NCBI RefSeq assembly: GCF_005871185.1
Contig: NZ_SWKN01000006.1
Coordinates: forward strand, 1,218,451-1,282,450
Length of the DNA stretch: 64,000 nt
Direction: 5' to 3'
DNA from: Limnobacter alexandrii
GTDB lineage: Bacteria; Pseudomonadota; Gammaproteobacteria; Burkholderiales; Burkholderiaceae_B
Notes under the pieces: model-generated
Databases searched by the model: none
Told to the model about the DNA's origin: nothing
What the model saw: the letters and a program-made list of their open reading frames with translations, nothing else
Shown: positions 34,484 to 44,661 of the stretch, one piece after another
Numbering within the stretch: position 1 is the first letter of the stretch
Layout of the letters: the number at the start of each line of letters is the position of its first letter
Position numbers and translations under genes: made by a program

Positions 34484-37400
34484 ATGAACGCACCCGTTGA
34501 ATTAAACACATTGAAACCCTCAGCCGGCGAAACCGCCCGCCTGCGGGAAATTCCGTACAACTACACCTCGTTTTCGGACCGTGAAATCGTGATCCGTCTG
34601 CTGGGTGAGTCGGCCTGGAACATTCTTCAAGAGCTGCGCCAGGAAAGGAAAACCGGACGGTCAGCCCGCATGTTGTTTGAAGTGCTGGGTGACATTTGGG
34701 TGGTGCGCCGCAATCCTTATTTGCAAGACGACCTGTTGGACAATCCCAAGCGCCTTACCGCGCTGATCGAGGCCCTGTTCCATCGCTTGGGCGAAATTGA
34801 TGCCCGCCGGGTTGAAGTGAAGGAAGCTGCGGCAGAAACCGATTCCGAGGATCGCAACGCAAAAGTGCGCGAGTTGCTGACCGTGGCAGAGAAAGCAGTG
34901 TTCGAATTTCAGCGCGAGCTGGAAGCCATGGCCATATTGCGTGGCCATGCCCGCAAAGCGCTGGGCGAGCACACTGCAAAAGACAACATCAAGTACGACG
35001 GCCTGTCCCGTGTTTCTCACGTGACCGACGCAACCGACTGGCGCGTTGAATACCCCTTCGTGGTACTCACCCCCGACCGTGAATCTGAAATTCCCGGCCT
35101 GGTGAAAGCCTGTATCGATTTGGGACTCACCATCATTCCACGTGGAGGCGGCACGGGCTATACCGGTGGCGCTGTGCCCCTTACAGCCATGTCGGCCATC
35201 ATCAACACCGAGAAGCTGGAAGAGCTTGGTCAGGTGAAAATGGAAGTGTTGCCGGGCCTGAGCGAAGAATATGCCACCGTGTTTTCCGGCGCTGGTGTGG
35301 TTACCAAGCGTGTTTCTGAAGCAGCAGAACAAGCGGGCCGCGTGTTTGCGGTTGACCCCACTTCAGCTGAAGCCAGCTGTATTGGTGGCAACATCGCAAT
35401 GAATGCGGGCGGCAAGAAAGCGGTGTTGTGGGGTACTGCGCTCGACAACCTGGCCTGGTGGAGAATGGTCGACCCGCAGGGCGATTGGCTTGAAGTTACG
35501 CGAGTCAACCACAACCTGAGCAAAATTCACGATGCACCCCAGGCCGATTTCGACTTGGTGTGGTCCGACGGCCGCCTGGCACCGAATGCCAAAATTCTGA
35601 AAACCGAGCGCCTTACTGTTGAAGGTGCGCGTTTCCGCAAAGTGGGTTTGGGCAAAGACGTTACTGACAAATTTCTGGCGGGCCTGCCTGGCATTCAGAA
35701 AGAAGGTTGCGACGGTCTGATTACTTCTGCCAAGTGGATTTTGCACCGCATGCCCAAGCACACCCGCACGGTGTGTCTGGAGTTTTATGGTCAAGCCCGC
35801 GACGCAGTGCCTTCAATTGTCGAAATAAAGAATTACCTGGATGGCGAAGGCAAAGCCATGGGCGCCATTCTGGCAGGCCTTGAACACCTGGATGAGCGCT
35901 ATTTGCGCGCGGTGAAATACAGCCCGAAATCCAAGCGTGGCGCATTCCCGAAAATGGTGTTGTTTGGCGACATCGTGGGTGACGATGAAAATGCAGTGGC
36001 CCAGGCAGCCTCTGAAGTGGTGCGCCTCTCCAACGGTCGCGCCGGTGAAGGTTTCGTGGCAGTCAGCCCCGAGGCTCGCAAAAAGTTCTGGCTTGACCGT
36101 GCCCGCACGGCGGCCATTGCGCGTCACACCAACGCCTTCAAAATCAACGAAGATGTGGTCATCCCCTTGCCGCGCATGGGCGAGTACACCGATGAAATTG
36201 AACGCATCAACATTGAACTGTCGATTCGCAACAAGCTGAAGCTGGTTGCTGCGCTGCGCTCCTTCTTCGAAAAGCCGCTGACTCTGGGCAAAACCGATGA
36301 AGTTGATTCCACCAAATTGTCGACCGAAGACCTGGTGGGCGACCGCGTGGGCCGAGCCGTTGAGTTGCTTGAGGCGGTGCATGAACGCTGGAGCTGGTTG
36401 CTGGGCAATATGAACATGCCCTTGGCACAGGCCAACCCTGTGATAAAAACCATTGGTTTGGGCCATTTGGATGCAGCGCTGGAAAAACGCTTGGCTGATC
36501 AACCCGAAGCCACCGTGTTTGATGTGCTGCAAGACCGCACCATTCGCGTTAGCTGGAAAACCGAACTGCGCCACAACCTGAACCGCATATTTGAGGGCGG
36601 TGTGTTTGTGCCCGTGATGGAAGAGTGCAAGGCCATTCACAAGCAAGTGTTGCGTGGCCGCCTGTTCGTGGCGCTGCACATGCACGCTGGCGATGGCAAT
36701 GTGCACACCAACATTCCGGTGAATTCCGACGACTATGAAATGCTGCGTGAAGCGGAACACACCGTAGACCGCATCATGCAAATTGCCCGCAATCTGGACG
36801 GTGTCATTTCTGGCGAGCACGGCATTGGCATTACCAAGTACCAGTACCTCACCAAAGAGGAATTGCAGCCCTTCCAGGACTACAAGCAACGAATTGACCC
36901 CGAAGGTCGTTTCAACAAGGGCAAGCTGTTGCCCGGCGGCGATTTGGCCAATGCCTACACGCCCAGCTTTAACCTGATGGGCCATGAAAGCCTGATCATG
37001 AGTCAAAGCGACATTGGTTCAATTGCTGACTCTGTGAAAGACTGCTTGCGCTGCGGCAAGTGCAAACCCGTGTGTTCTACCCACGTGCCACGCGCCAACT
37101 TGTTGTACAGTCCACGCAACAAAATTCTGGCCACATCCTTGCTGGTCGAAGCTTTCCTGTATGAAGAACAAACCCGTCGCGGTGTTTCCATCAAGCATTG
37201 GGAAGAATTCGAAGATGTGGCTGACCATTGCACGGTCTGCCACAAGTGCTTGACCCCTTGCCCGGTTGATATCGACTTTGGTGATGTGTCCATGAACATG
37301 CGTGCCTTGCTGCGCAAGATGGACAAGAAAAGCTTCAACCCCGGTACCGCCTTGGCCATGACTTTCCTGAATGCGAAAGACCCGGCCACCATCAAGGCCA

Positions 37401-38464
37401 TGCGCGTGGGCATGACAGGCATTGGTTACAAGTTGCAGCGTGGCGCATACAAAGTGGCCAAATCGCTGGGCATGTTGAACAAGCAAACCGCCAAGCCGCC
37501 AGCCACTGTGGGCAAGGCTCCAATTCGTGAGCAGGTGATTCACTTCATCAACAAGCCCATGCCCGGTGGTTTGCCCAAGAAAACTGCGCGCGCGTTGCTG
37601 GACATCGAGAACAGCGATTACGTGCCGGTGATTCGCAACCCGAAAACCACACAGGCCGACACAGAAGCCGTGTTCTATTTCCCGGGTTGTGGCTCCGAGC
37701 GCCTGTACAGCCAGGTGGGTTTGGCCACGCAAGCCATGTTGTGGAATGTGGGCGTGCAAACCGTGTTGCCTCCCGGTTACCTGTGCTGTGGCTACCCGCA
37801 GCGCGGGGCAGGGCAGTACGACAAAGCCGAGAAAATGATCACCGACAACCGTGTGCTGTTCCACCGCGTGGCCAATACACTGAACTACCTCGACATCAAA
37901 ACCGTGGTGGTCAGCTGTGGCACGTGTTACGACCAGTTGCAGGGTTATGAATTCGAGAAAATTTTCCCGGGTTGCCGCATCATCGACATTCATGAATTCC
38001 TGATGGAAAAAGGCGTGAAGCTGGACAACGTCACGGGTACGCAGTACATGTACCACGACCCTTGCCACACACCGATGAAAACCTACGATCCGCTGAAGGT
38101 TGTGAATGAATTGATGAACAGCGAGTTGCAGGGGCAGAACATCACGAAGAACGACCGCTGCTGTGGTGAGTCTGGCACCTTCGGTGTGTCTCGCCCCGAC
38201 GTGGCCACGCAGGTTCGCTTCCGCAAGGAAGAGGAAATGCGCAAGGGCGCGGACAAGCTGCGCGAGAAAGCGCCGCAGGCCGATGTGAAAATTCTGACGA
38301 GCTGCCCTTCTTGTTTGCAAGGTTTGAGCCGTTACAGCGACGATGCCAACGTAGATGCCGATTACATTGTGGTTGAAATTGCCAAAAATGTACTGGGTAA
38401 GGAATGGCTTCAGAACTACGTGAAAGAAGCCAACGATGGCGGTATCGAGCGCATCCTTGTCTGA
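34484..38464 (+). CDS. Giant FAD/Fe-S oxidoreductase (DUF3683, GlcD-like and CCG domains)
   Basis: 1326 residues. Order seen: N-terminal DUF3683 region (about 1-170, [17 protein letters not shown]), FAD-binding PCMH-type domain with [16 protein letters not shown] (near 213), FAD-linked oxidase C-terminal part with [14 protein letters not shown] (near 730) and [11 protein letters not shown], a pair of cysteine clusters [12 protein letters not shown] (near 853) and [14 protein letters not shown] (near 916), and two CCG-type blocks [11 protein letters not shown] and DPCHTP/CCGESG near 1065-1240. It is thus a one-chain D-2-hydroxyacid (glycolate or D-lactate)-type dehydrogenase with its own electron-transfer module. 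Substrate unproven. Confidence 0.88.
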   Translation: MNAPVELNTLKPSAGETARLREIPYNYTSFSDREIVIRLLGESAWNILQELRQERKTGRSARMLFEVLGDIWVVRRNPYLQDDLLDNPKRLTALIEALFHRLGEIDARRVEVKEAAAETDSEDRNAKVRELLTVAEKAVFEFQRELEAMAILRGHARKALGEHTAKDNIKYDGLSRVSHVTDATDWRVEYPFVVLTPDRESEIPGLVKACIDLGLTIIPRGGGTGYTGGAVPLTAMSAIINTEKLEELGQVKMEVLPGLSEEYATVFSGAGVVTKRVSEAAEQAGRVFAVDPTSAEASCIGGNIAMNAGGKKAVLWGTALDNLAWWRMVDPQGDWLEVTRVNHNLSKIHDAPQADFDLVWSDGRLAPNAKILKTERLTVEGARFRKVGLGKDVTDKFLAGLPGIQKEGCDGLITSAKWILHRMPKHTRTVCLEFYGQARDAVPSIVEIKNYLDGEGKAMGAILAGLEHLDERYLRAVKYSPKSKRGAFPKMVLFGDIVGDDENAVAQAASEVVRLSNGRAGEGFVAVSPEARKKFWLDRARTAAIARHTNAFKINEDVVIPLPRMGEYTDEIERINIELSIRNKLKLVAALRSFFEKPLTLGKTDEVDSTKLSTEDLVGDRVGRAVELLEAVHERWSWLLGNMNMPLAQANPVIKTIGLGHLDAALEKRLADQPEATVFDVLQDRTIRVSWKTELRHNLNRIFEGGVFVPVMEECKAIHKQVLRGRLFVALHMHAGDGNVHTNIPVNSDDYEMLREAEHTVDRIMQIARNLDGVISGEHGIGITKYQYLTKEELQPFQDYKQRIDPEGRFNKGKLLPGGDLANAYTPSFNLMGHESLIMSQSDIGSIADSVKDCLRCGKCKPVCSTHVPRANLLYSPRNKILATSLLVEAFLYEEQTRRGVSIKHWEEFEDVADHCTVCHKCLTPCPVDIDFGDVSMNMRALLRKMDKKSFNPGTALAMTFLNAKDPATIKAMRVGMTGIGYKLQRGAYKVAKSLGMLNKQTAKPPATVGKAPIREQVIHFINKPMPGGLPKKTARALLDIENSDYVPVIRNPKTTQADTEAVFYFPGCGSERLYSQVGLATQAMLWNVGVQTVLPPGYLCCGYPQRGAGQYDKAEKMITDNRVLFHRVANTLNYLDIKTVVVSCGTCYDQLQGYEFEKIFPGCRIIDIHEFLMEKGVKLDNVTGTQYMYHDPCHTPMKTYDPLKVVNELMNSELQGQNITKNDRCCGESGTFGVSRPDVATQVRFRKEEEMRKGADKLREKAPQADVKILTSCPSCLQGLSRYSDDANVDADYIVVEIAKNVLGKEWLQNYVKEANDGGIERILV

Positions 38465-38915
38465 TCACGCTTCACCAAATACCAATTGCCCCCTGTGTGC
38501 CACACCGGGCGGCGATTGGGTTTTCAATTGCAGCAAGTTCCGTGTTATCGAAGCGGTAGATGCCGACTATCCGGGGTTTCTTCGCTTGGTGTGGAATGAT
38601 CATGTGCGCGAGTTTTCCGATTTGAGTCGGGAAGATCGGCTGCTGTGCATGGATGCAGTGGTGTTGCTTGAGCAGTTCGTGCTTCGTGTTTTCAAAGCGG
38701 ACAAGGCGAATATTGCAACGCTTGGCAATGTGGTGCCACATTTGCACTGGCATGTCATCCCGCGTTTTACAGACGACAAACACTTTCCTGCGCCAGTGTG
38801 GGCCGCGGCCAAGCCGGGCGTTTCCTTGTCGCCCCGGCAGCAGTGGGTGCTTGATTCCAAACCGAAATGGATGCTGGACTTGCGGGCTGAATTATTGGCG
38901 GCGTTTCCAGGCTAA
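38436..38915 (+). CDS. HIT-family protein
   Basis: 159 residues. The histidine triad [10 protein letters not shown] (near 108-117) marks a nucleotide hydrolase or transferase of the HIT superfamily. N-terminal CPLCATPG may bind zinc. The ATG lies 29 bases inside the end of the upstream oxidoreductase gene, so the two are probably coupled. Substrate unknown. Confidence 0.88.
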   Translation: MAVSSASLSDHASPNTNCPLCATPGGDWVFNCSKFRVIEAVDADYPGFLRLVWNDHVREFSDLSREDRLLCMDAVVLLEQFVLRVFKADKANIATLGNVVPHLHWHVIPRFTDDKHFPAPVWAAAKPGVSLSPRQQWVLDSKPKWMLDLRAELLAAFPG

Positions 38916-39368
38916 ATCGCCTCGCTTTTTCGCGTGTATACCTCTGTTGCCTCGCTCACTCAGGCGCATACCCTCTCTCGCCAGAAAACCTGTCTTCCCT
39001 TTTTGAAATCACCCTGACTCACCTTGCTCGGCAAAAAAGCGGGCCGAGTCTCGGTGTCGGCCTTGGACCGACCGTGGCGGGTGAGTTCAAACGGGCAGGT
39101 TTTCTTGATCGGCGCTGCGAGGGTATTGCCACCTGAGTTCGCCGAGCGCGTGAGGTTTGGGTGCTATGCCGCCTTGCCGGCTTTGCAAGGCTTCCCGGCG
39201 GCTTCGAAGCGCGGGGCGGTTCCGCCGGGAACCGATGCGAAGACGCTTAAGCGTTTCGCATGCCCCAAGCCAGAAGCATCACGCCGGAATCAGAAGCATT
39301 GCTTAGGCAAAGTGGCATAGCATTCAAATCGAACTCGGCTTAGCCACAATCGTGCGCTGTAGCAGTAG
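38916..39368. repeat. Palindrome-rich convergent intergenic region (candidate repeat element or structured RNA)
   Basis: No gene supported here. Nested inverted arms pair across about 190 bases: ACTCAGG 38958-38964 with CCTGAGT 39132-39138; ATACCCTC 38968-38975 with GAGGGTAT 39119-39126; AGAAAACCTG 38983-38992 with CAGGTTTTCT 39096-39105; ACTCACC 39017-39023 with GGTGAGT 39080-39086. Inside are hairpins CTCGGC/GCCGAG (39027-39048) and GTCGG/CCGAC (39056-39072). Further on are GCTTCGAAGC (39201-39210), CGGTTCC-GCCG-GGAACCG (39217-39234), a near-palindrome 39236-39260 (ACGCTTAAGCGT core), and CAGAAGCAT twice. Separates the convergent HIT and phoR ends. Confidence 0.6.
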
Positions 39369-40715
39369 TCAAACAACCGTGGCCTCAGCAGCAACAGGCT
39401 TGGAAGCCGCGCCAGCCTTCGCCAGCGGCATCAAAATGGTGAAGGTGCTGCCCGCATTCGGTCGGCTTTGAATGTCCAGTTCACCGTCGTGGCGTTGCAC
39501 CACATGCTTCACAATCGCCAGGCCCAAGCCAGTGCCACCGCTTTCGCGTGAACGGCTGCGGTCCACGCGGTAAAACCGCTCGGTCAGGCGGGGAATGTGT
39601 TCGGCGGAAATGCCAATGCCCGTGTCGCGCACCACAAAAGCTGCACAGGCTTTGCCAATCTCGTTTTCGGCCCGTCGAAGCGTAATCGTGATATTTCCCT
39701 TCTCGGGTGTGTAGCGCACTGCATTGGTTACGATGTTCGAGAAAGCACTGAAAATCTCGGCTGAATTGCCAAAGCCCATCAGGCCTTTTTCCACATTCAC
39801 TGAAATATTGTGTTTGCCGGCCGACAACTGCTGTGCTTCATCGCCTGTCTTTTGTGCAATTCCACTCAAATCCACAGGCTCACCACCTTCGCCTGCATTC
39901 GGCGATGATTCAAGTGCTGACAAGGCCAGCAGGTCTTCCACCAGGTTCTGCATGCGGTTGGCCTGGGTGTACATCAAATTCAGATACTCGGTTTGTTGTT
40001 CCTTGCTCAAGGGCAGGTCGCGGAAGGTTTCCAGAAAGCCGCTCAGCACGGTCAGCGGTGTTTTCAGTTCATGTGACACATTGGCAATAAAGTCGCGGCG
40101 CATGCGTTCCAGTTTTTCAACCTGGGTAACGTCGCGAGACAACACCAGCATTTGCTGGTCGCCGTAGCTGACCAATTGCACCGACAAAACCTTGCTGCGG
40201 CTTCGGGGCGCGGTCATGATCAGGGGTTGCTCCCACGACCGGCTGCGAATGTACTTGGAGAAGTTTGGGTTCCGAACCAGGTTAATCAGTGGCTGCCCAA
40301 TGTCGCTGCCCAGTTTCAGCCCCAAGTGGTCTTGTGCGGTGTCGTTGCACCAGGAAATGTGGCCTTCGGAATCGAGCGTGACCACGCCATCGGGCAGGGC
40401 CTGGGCTGCGGTACGAAACGACACCAAGGCATTGGTAAGGGCCTGCTGTTGACGCTGGTGAAGGCGAAGATATCGAAACAGCTTGGCGGCGAGATCATCC
40501 CACCAGCCCGACACTTCGGGTACGTTCTCGACTTTGAAGTCATCCAGCCAGGCAATAATGCGAAGGCCTGAACGCACATGGAGCGCATAAACCACCAGCG
40601 AGGCCAAAATGGATCCCGCCACTGCGCCTTTGTGGCCAGCAACCATTTGACCCACGATGGCGGCTGCACCCAGCACCATGGCCAACAGTATCAATCGAAA
40701 AAAGATGAACGCCAT
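39369..40715 (-). CDS. phoR: Phosphate regulon sensor histidine kinase PhoR
   Basis: 448 residues. Two N-terminal membrane segments (about 5-25 and 30-45), a PAS domain (about 95-205, PDGVVTLDSEGHISWCN), phospho-acceptor FIANVSHELKTPL near 215, and ATPase boxes NAVRYTPEKG, VVRDTGIGIS and GGTGLGLAIVKH. Inner membrane; senses phosphate through PstSCAB/PhoU and phosphorylates PhoB. It is downstream of phoB with a 40-base gap. The C-terminal tail is alanine-rich. Confidence 0.93.
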   Translation of the reverse strand: MAFIFFRLILLAMVLGAAAIVGQMVAGHKGAVAGSILASLVVYALHVRSGLRIIAWLDDFKVENVPEVSGWWDDLAAKLFRYLRLHQRQQQALTNALVSFRTAAQALPDGVVTLDSEGHISWCNDTAQDHLGLKLGSDIGQPLINLVRNPNFSKYIRSRSWEQPLIMTAPRSRSKVLSVQLVSYGDQQMLVLSRDVTQVEKLERMRRDFIANVSHELKTPLTVLSGFLETFRDLPLSKEQQTEYLNLMYTQANRMQNLVEDLLALSALESSPNAGEGGEPVDLSGIAQKTGDEAQQLSAGKHNISVNVEKGLMGFGNSAEIFSAFSNIVTNAVRYTPEKGNITITLRRAENEIGKACAAFVVRDTGIGISAEHIPRLTERFYRVDRSRSRESGGTGLGLAIVKHVVQRHDGELDIQSRPNAGSTFTILMPLAKAGAASKPVAAEATVV

Positions 40716-40755
40716 AGGTGCGTATTCTAGGGGAATATCCCTTGTAGGGGAGCCC

Positions 40756-41463
40756 TTAGTTTAGTGCACCTTCATTTTGCGTTGCGGTAAAACGGTAGCC
40801 GGCACCACGAACTGTTTCAATCAGACGGTCGTGGCCTGAAATGGTCAAGGCCTGGCGCAAGCGGCGAATGTGAACGTCCACTGTGCGCTCTTCAACAAAA
40901 ACATGGTCGCCCCACACCTGGTCAAGCAACTGCGTGCGGCTGTGCACACGTTCTGGGTGGGTCATGAAGAAGTGCAGCAGGCGGAATTCTGTGGGGCCCA
41001 TGTCAATAATCTTGTCATGGCCCATGATGCGGTGCGTCACCGGGTCTAGCTTTAGGCCATGTACTTCAACAATGTCGTCAGTCAGTTGGGGCGCACGGCG
41101 GCGCAGCACTGCCTTGATACGGGCCAGCAATTCTTTGGGTGAGAAGGGTTTTGTGATGTAGTCGTCGGCGCCAGCCTCCAGGCCATCTACCTTGTCCTGT
41201 TCCTCGGTTCGGGCGGTCAGCATGATGACTGGCACGTGGCGCGTACGCTCGTGGCCGCGCAGTTCATGCGCAAACTGAATACCCGTTTTCCCTGGCAGCA
41301 TCCAGTCCAGCAGCACCAAGTCTGGCAATTCAGCAGTAATCAGGGTTTTGGCCTGGTCTGCGTCGGCGGCCCGCAGCACTTTGTGCCCGGCAAAGCTCAG
41401 GTTGACGGCAATCAATTCTGCAATTGCAGGTTCATCTTCAACAACTAGGATGGTGCTGGACAT
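40756..41463 (-). CDS. phoB: Phosphate response regulator PhoB
   Basis: 235 residues from ATG 41463. OmpR/PhoB-type receiver (about 1-120: VVEDEPAIAEL, phospho-Asp in LVLLDWMLPGKTG) plus winged-helix DNA-binding domain (LDPVTHRIMG to RGAGYRFT). The start matches the usual PhoB N-terminus; a longer frame upstream would add an unlikely 15 residues. Preceded by a Pho box, so autoregulated. Confidence 0.95.
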   Translation of the reverse strand: MSSTILVVEDEPAIAELIAVNLSFAGHKVLRAADADQAKTLITAELPDLVLLDWMLPGKTGIQFAHELRGHERTRHVPVIMLTARTEEQDKVDGLEAGADDYITKPFSPKELLARIKAVLRRRAPQLTDDIVEVHGLKLDPVTHRIMGHDKIIDMGPTEFRLLHFFMTHPERVHSRTQLLDQVWGDHVFVEERTVDVHIRRLRQALTISGHDRLIETVRGAGYRFTATQNEGALN

Positions 41464-41526
41464 CTCGCTTTTCCTCTTCTCTGGCATATTTATTGTGTGC
41501 AATGCCACCTAAAGTAGTGGATTTCC

Positions 41527-41544
41527 ATGACAGTAATATGACAC
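41527..41544 (-). promoter_or_regulatory. Pho box upstream of phoB
   Basis: Minus-strand GTGTCATATTACTGTCAT, two CTGTCAT-type heptamers separated by a four-base AT-rich spacer (7-4-7), one mismatch from the enterobacterial Pho box. Located about 65 bases upstream of the phoB start, consistent with positive autoregulation under phosphate limitation. Confidence 0.88.
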
Positions 41545-41647
41545 TTGAATGAATCGTCATCAAATTAATCCTGCGCCGTGGTGTAAACCGCTGTTGGCCT
41601 CGATGAGATACACTTGAGGATTACGCATTTGAAAGACCCCGAGCAGC

Positions 41648-42073
41648 ATGGAAACCACCAACATTCCCACTCCCACACGCATTGTGGTGCACCAAAAGTC
41701 CAAGGTACTCGAAATTGAATTCGATACTGGCGCCTGTTTTAACCTGCCATTCGAACTGTTGCGGGTGTATTCGCCTTCTGCCGAGGTGCGTGGCCACGGT
41801 CCCGGGCAGGAAACCCTGCAGGTGGGCAAAAAAGAAGTGACCATTACCAACCTGGAACCCGTAGGCATGTACGCCATCAAGCCGTTTTTCTCTGATGGTC
41901 ACGATTCTGGTCTGTTCAGCTGGCAATACCTGCTGTGGATGGGGGAAAACCAGGAAGGCTTGTGGGAAGACTATCTGGAACGCATGAAGGCCGCTGGTGC
42001 AAGCCGCGAAGCCAATGCACCTGAAAACATTCCATTTGAACAAAAGAAGGGCGGCGCCTGCGCGAGCCACTAA
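41648..42073 (+). CDS. DUF971 protein (gamma-butyrobetaine hydroxylase N-terminal-like)
   Basis: 141 residues. [39 protein letters not shown] and [21 protein letters not shown] are the DUF971 pattern, a small beta domain also found at the start of gamma-butyrobetaine dioxygenase. Alone it is probably an accessory metal- or cluster-related protein. First gene of the ubiE-Tim44-ubiJ-ubiB series, six bases ahead of ubiE. Confidence 0.87.
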   Translation: METTNIPTPTRIVVHQKSKVLEIEFDTGACFNLPFELLRVYSPSAEVRGHGPGQETLQVGKKEVTITNLEPVGMYAIKPFFSDGHDSGLFSWQYLLWMGENQEGLWEDYLERMKAAGASREANAPENIPFEQKKGGACASH

Positions 42074-42078
42074 ATCAC

Positions 42079-42819
42079 ATGAACGACAAAATCACCGATT
42101 TCGGCTTCGAGAAGGTTCCCGAGGAACAGAAAGCCAAGAAAGTAGCCGAGGTATTTGATTCGGTAGCGGCCAAATACGACATCATGAACGACCTTATGTC
42201 GGGTGGCATGCATCGCCTGTGGAAGGCCAGCACCGTGCGTGCAGCTGGCGTTCGCCCCGGCATGAAAGTGCTCGACATTGCAGGCGGCACTGGCGATCTC
42301 AGCAAGGCTTTTCTGGACAAGGTGGGCTCTGGCGGTGAAGTGTGGCTGACTGACATCAATGAGAGCATGCTGCGCGTGGGCCGAAACCGCATGATCGACC
42401 ACGGGTATTTGCCAAAAATGGCGTTGTGCGATGCTGAAAAGCTGCCTTTTCCCGACAATTACTTTGATGTGGTGACTGTGGCGTTTGGTTTGCGCAACAT
42501 GACCCACAAAGACGTGGCCTTGAGCGAAATGCGCCGTGTGATCAAGCCGGGTGGCAAGGTGCTTGTGCTTGAGTTCTCAAAGGTAAACCCCTTGTTGGCC
42601 CCGGCCTATGATCTGTATTCATTCCAGGTGTTGCCAAAAATTGGTCAGGTTGTGGCGCAAGACAGTGCCAGCTACCAGTACTTGGCCGAGAGCATTCGCA
42701 TGCACCCCGATCAGGAAACCCTGAAAAGCATCATGCTTGAAAGTGGTTTCGACCAGGTGAAGTACACCAACTTCACCGCAGGTGTGGTCGCCCTGCACCA
42801 AGGAACCAAATTCGCCTGA
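42079..42819 (+). CDS. ubiE: Ubiquinone/menaquinone biosynthesis C-methyltransferase UbiE
   Basis: 246 residues. SAM motif [15 protein letters not shown] (near 65-79), signature [24 protein letters not shown] near 28-50 and [19 protein letters not shown]. Adds the C-methyl group to the benzoquinol ring. Followed by the Tim44 gene and the ubiJ-ubiB pair. Confidence 0.95.
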   Translation: MNDKITDFGFEKVPEEQKAKKVAEVFDSVAAKYDIMNDLMSGGMHRLWKASTVRAAGVRPGMKVLDIAGGTGDLSKAFLDKVGSGGEVWLTDINESMLRVGRNRMIDHGYLPKMALCDAEKLPFPDNYFDVVTVAFGLRNMTHKDVALSEMRRVIKPGGKVLVLEFSKVNPLLAPAYDLYSFQVLPKIGQVVAQDSASYQYLAESIRMHPDQETLKSIMLESGFDQVKYTNFTAGVVALHQGTKFA

Positions 42820-42867
42820 TTCTGTCTACTGCAGTAGGCGAAAATTAAAATTCTGGAGGCTTTTGTC

Positions 42868-43875
42868 GTGAAAACCCGTGTCTGGTCTGTTCGATTGTCA
42901 GTGTTGGCCGTTGTGGCGGCTTTTTTGAGTTTGAGTGTGTTGCCAACTGATGCAGAAGCCCGCCGAATGGGCGGTGGCGGCAGTTTTGGTCGTTCGGCGC
43001 CTTCTCAATTCCAGAAGTCTCCCCCCACCGCGCCTTCTGGCACTTCTTCTACAGCGCCCAGCAAGCAGCAGGCCACCAACCCTGCTGGCGCCACTGCTGG
43101 CACTGCGGCCGCACCGCGTAACCGTTTCCTGGGTCCCTTGGGTGGTTTGGCGGCCGGTTTGGGCTTGGCCGCCCTGTTCGGCTACCTGGGCTTTGGCGCT
43201 GGTATGGCAGAATTCCTGGGCACACTGTTGATGATCGGTCTGGCCGTTTTTGCAGTCATGTTCCTGGTGCGCATGTTGCGCGGTCAACAGGCGACCAAGC
43301 AGCGCCCCGCATACAATGCGGCAGGCTCATCAGGCAACAACAGCTACCGCGAAGCGCCGCAGTCGCCCCGGTACAGTGCGCCTTCAAATCCAATCAATGA
43401 TCCTGTGCCTGGCATGGGCACACCGCGCAACGACCAGGGTTTTGGCCAGTTTGGCAATGCGTCCGCTTTTGATGCGCCAATGCCAGCTGCAACGCCTGTG
43501 AAAGACCTGCCCGCTGGTTTCGATGAAGCCAATTTTGTGAACAGTGCCAAGAAGTTTTTCGTGACCATGCAAGGCGTGTTCGACAAAGGCGATGTTGAGG
43601 GCTTGCGCGAATATTGTAGCGACGAGGTGGTTGATCACCTCAAGGCTGAAATTGATGCCCGCGGCAATGCGGTGAACCGCACTGATGTGGTCACACTGGA
43701 TGCACAGCTGATTGGTTTTGAGACCGATGTGGATGAGCAAATCGCGACTGTGGCCTTCACAGGCATGCTGCGCGAAGAGCAAGATGCGCCGGCAGTTGAA
43801 ATCAACGAGCTGTGGATCATGTCCCGCCCGGTTGCAGGCGGTGGCTGGGTGCTTTCAGGCATTCACAATCTGTAA
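42868..43875 (+). CDS. Tim44-like domain protein
   Basis: 335 residues. An N-terminal signal anchor (about 1-31) precedes a Gly/Ser/Pro-rich linker, GPLGGLAAGLGLAALFGYLGFGAGMAE with a second hydrophobic stretch, and the C-terminal Tim44-like domain (about 210-335; FVNSAKKFFVTMQGVFDKGD, LREYCSDEVVDHLKAEI). Bacterial Tim44-like proteins sit in the membrane near respiratory or quinone genes; role unknown. GTG start (42868) with TGGAGG upstream. Confidence 0.85.
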   Translation: MKTRVWSVRLSVLAVVAAFLSLSVLPTDAEARRMGGGGSFGRSAPSQFQKSPPTAPSGTSSTAPSKQQATNPAGATAGTAAAPRNRFLGPLGGLAAGLGLAALFGYLGFGAGMAEFLGTLLMIGLAVFAVMFLVRMLRGQQATKQRPAYNAAGSSGNNSYREAPQSPRYSAPSNPINDPVPGMGTPRNDQGFGQFGNASAFDAPMPAATPVKDLPAGFDEANFVNSAKKFFVTMQGVFDKGDVEGLREYCSDEVVDHLKAEIDARGNAVNRTDVVTLDAQLIGFETDVDEQIATVAFTGMLREEQDAPAVEINELWIMSRPVAGGGWVLSGIHNL

Positions 43876-43887
43876 TTTTTGACCCTA

Positions 43888-43915
43888 CCCGCCGGGCTTG
43901 GCCTGCCCGGCTGGG
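43888..43915 (+). other. GC-rich hairpin upstream of ubiJ
   Basis: CCC plus GCCGGGC / GCCCGGC with a TTGGCCT loop (core 43891-43911), directly after the Tim44 stop. Could attenuate read-through or bind a regulator. Its presence inside a longer in-frame extension from TTG 43879 argues that ubiJ begins later. Confidence 0.5.
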
Positions 43916-43953
43916 TTACACTCAAACAAATTTTCGACTGTTGGAAGTGTGCC

Positions 43954-44661
43954 TTGGCCAGTCCCCCCGTATTGTTGTTTCAGTTTGCCTCCAAACTACT
44001 TTCCTCCGGCCAAACCAAAGGTGCGGCTGCGGCGGGTGGTTTGTTGTCTGCTCCACTGGCCTTGATGTCAGGAACCGTCACACAAATGGCCTGTCTGGTG
44101 CTCAACCACCTGCTGGATCAGCAGCGCAGCAGCAAATCAAAATTGCAGAAGGAGTCTGGCAAGGTGCTGGCGCTGAATATTTCCCCGGTGCAATTGAAAT
44201 TGCGGGTGAATGATCAGGGTTATTTTCAAGCCAGTTCAGCCAGCAATGGCGTGGCGGCTCCCTCGGACACGACCATTTCCATGCAGTGGGCTGATTTGAT
44301 CGGTTCGGTCAGCAATCCCAACAGCATGTCGAGGAAAGCTGCAATTGAAGGTGATATGGATTTCGCTCAAACGGTGTCCACGGTGATCAACGATTTAAGT
44401 TGGGATCCTGAACGTGACCTGGCGCGCGTGGTGGGCGATGCGCAAGCCGTGTGGGTCATGAATACGCTTGCGGCCATGGGTACGAATGCACGGGACGTGG
44501 TGCAACGTTTCAAAAGCAATTTGCGCGAGTATGTGGTGCACGAAAAGGCGATGGCACCCACAGCATCCGAGTTTGACGCGTTTCGCGATGAAGTCAATCA
44601 ACTGCGAGACGAGTTGGCCCGTCTGGAAAAACGCGTGGGCAAGCTGGGTGCTTCCAAATGA
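43954..44661 (+). CDS. ubiJ: Ubiquinone biosynthesis accessory factor UbiJ (SCP2-like)
   Basis: 235 residues from TTG 43954, GGAAG six bases upstream. SCP2-type lipid-binding domain (about 60-160) then a C-terminal charged coiled coil ([20 protein letters not shown]). UbiJ carries hydrophobic ubiquinone intermediates in the Ubi complex. The start is uncertain: TTG 43879 is in frame. The stop overlaps ubiB (ATGA), and the ubiE-Tim44-ubiJ-ubiB order supports identity. Confidence 0.85.
   Translation: MASPPVLLFQFASKLLSSGQTKGAAAAGGLLSAPLALMSGTVTQMACLVLNHLLDQQRSSKSKLQKESGKVLALNISPVQLKLRVNDQGYFQASSASNGVAAPSDTTISMQWADLIGSVSNPNSMSRKAAIEGDMDFAQTVSTVINDLSWDPERDLARVVGDAQAVWVMNTLAAMGTNARDVVQRFKSNLREYVVHEKAMAPTASEFDAFRDEVNQLRDELARLEKRVGKLGASK

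Noticed and set aside
35813-38320. Two minus-strand frames of about 400 codons opposite the DUF3683 oxidoreductase
   Set aside because: Shadow frames caused by codon bias; their translations are rich in His, Gln and Val without recognisable domains.
39024-39320. 98-codon plus-strand frame in the palindromic intergenic region
   Set aside because: No ribosome site, Arg/Pro-rich translation that follows the palindromes; better explained as repeat DNA.
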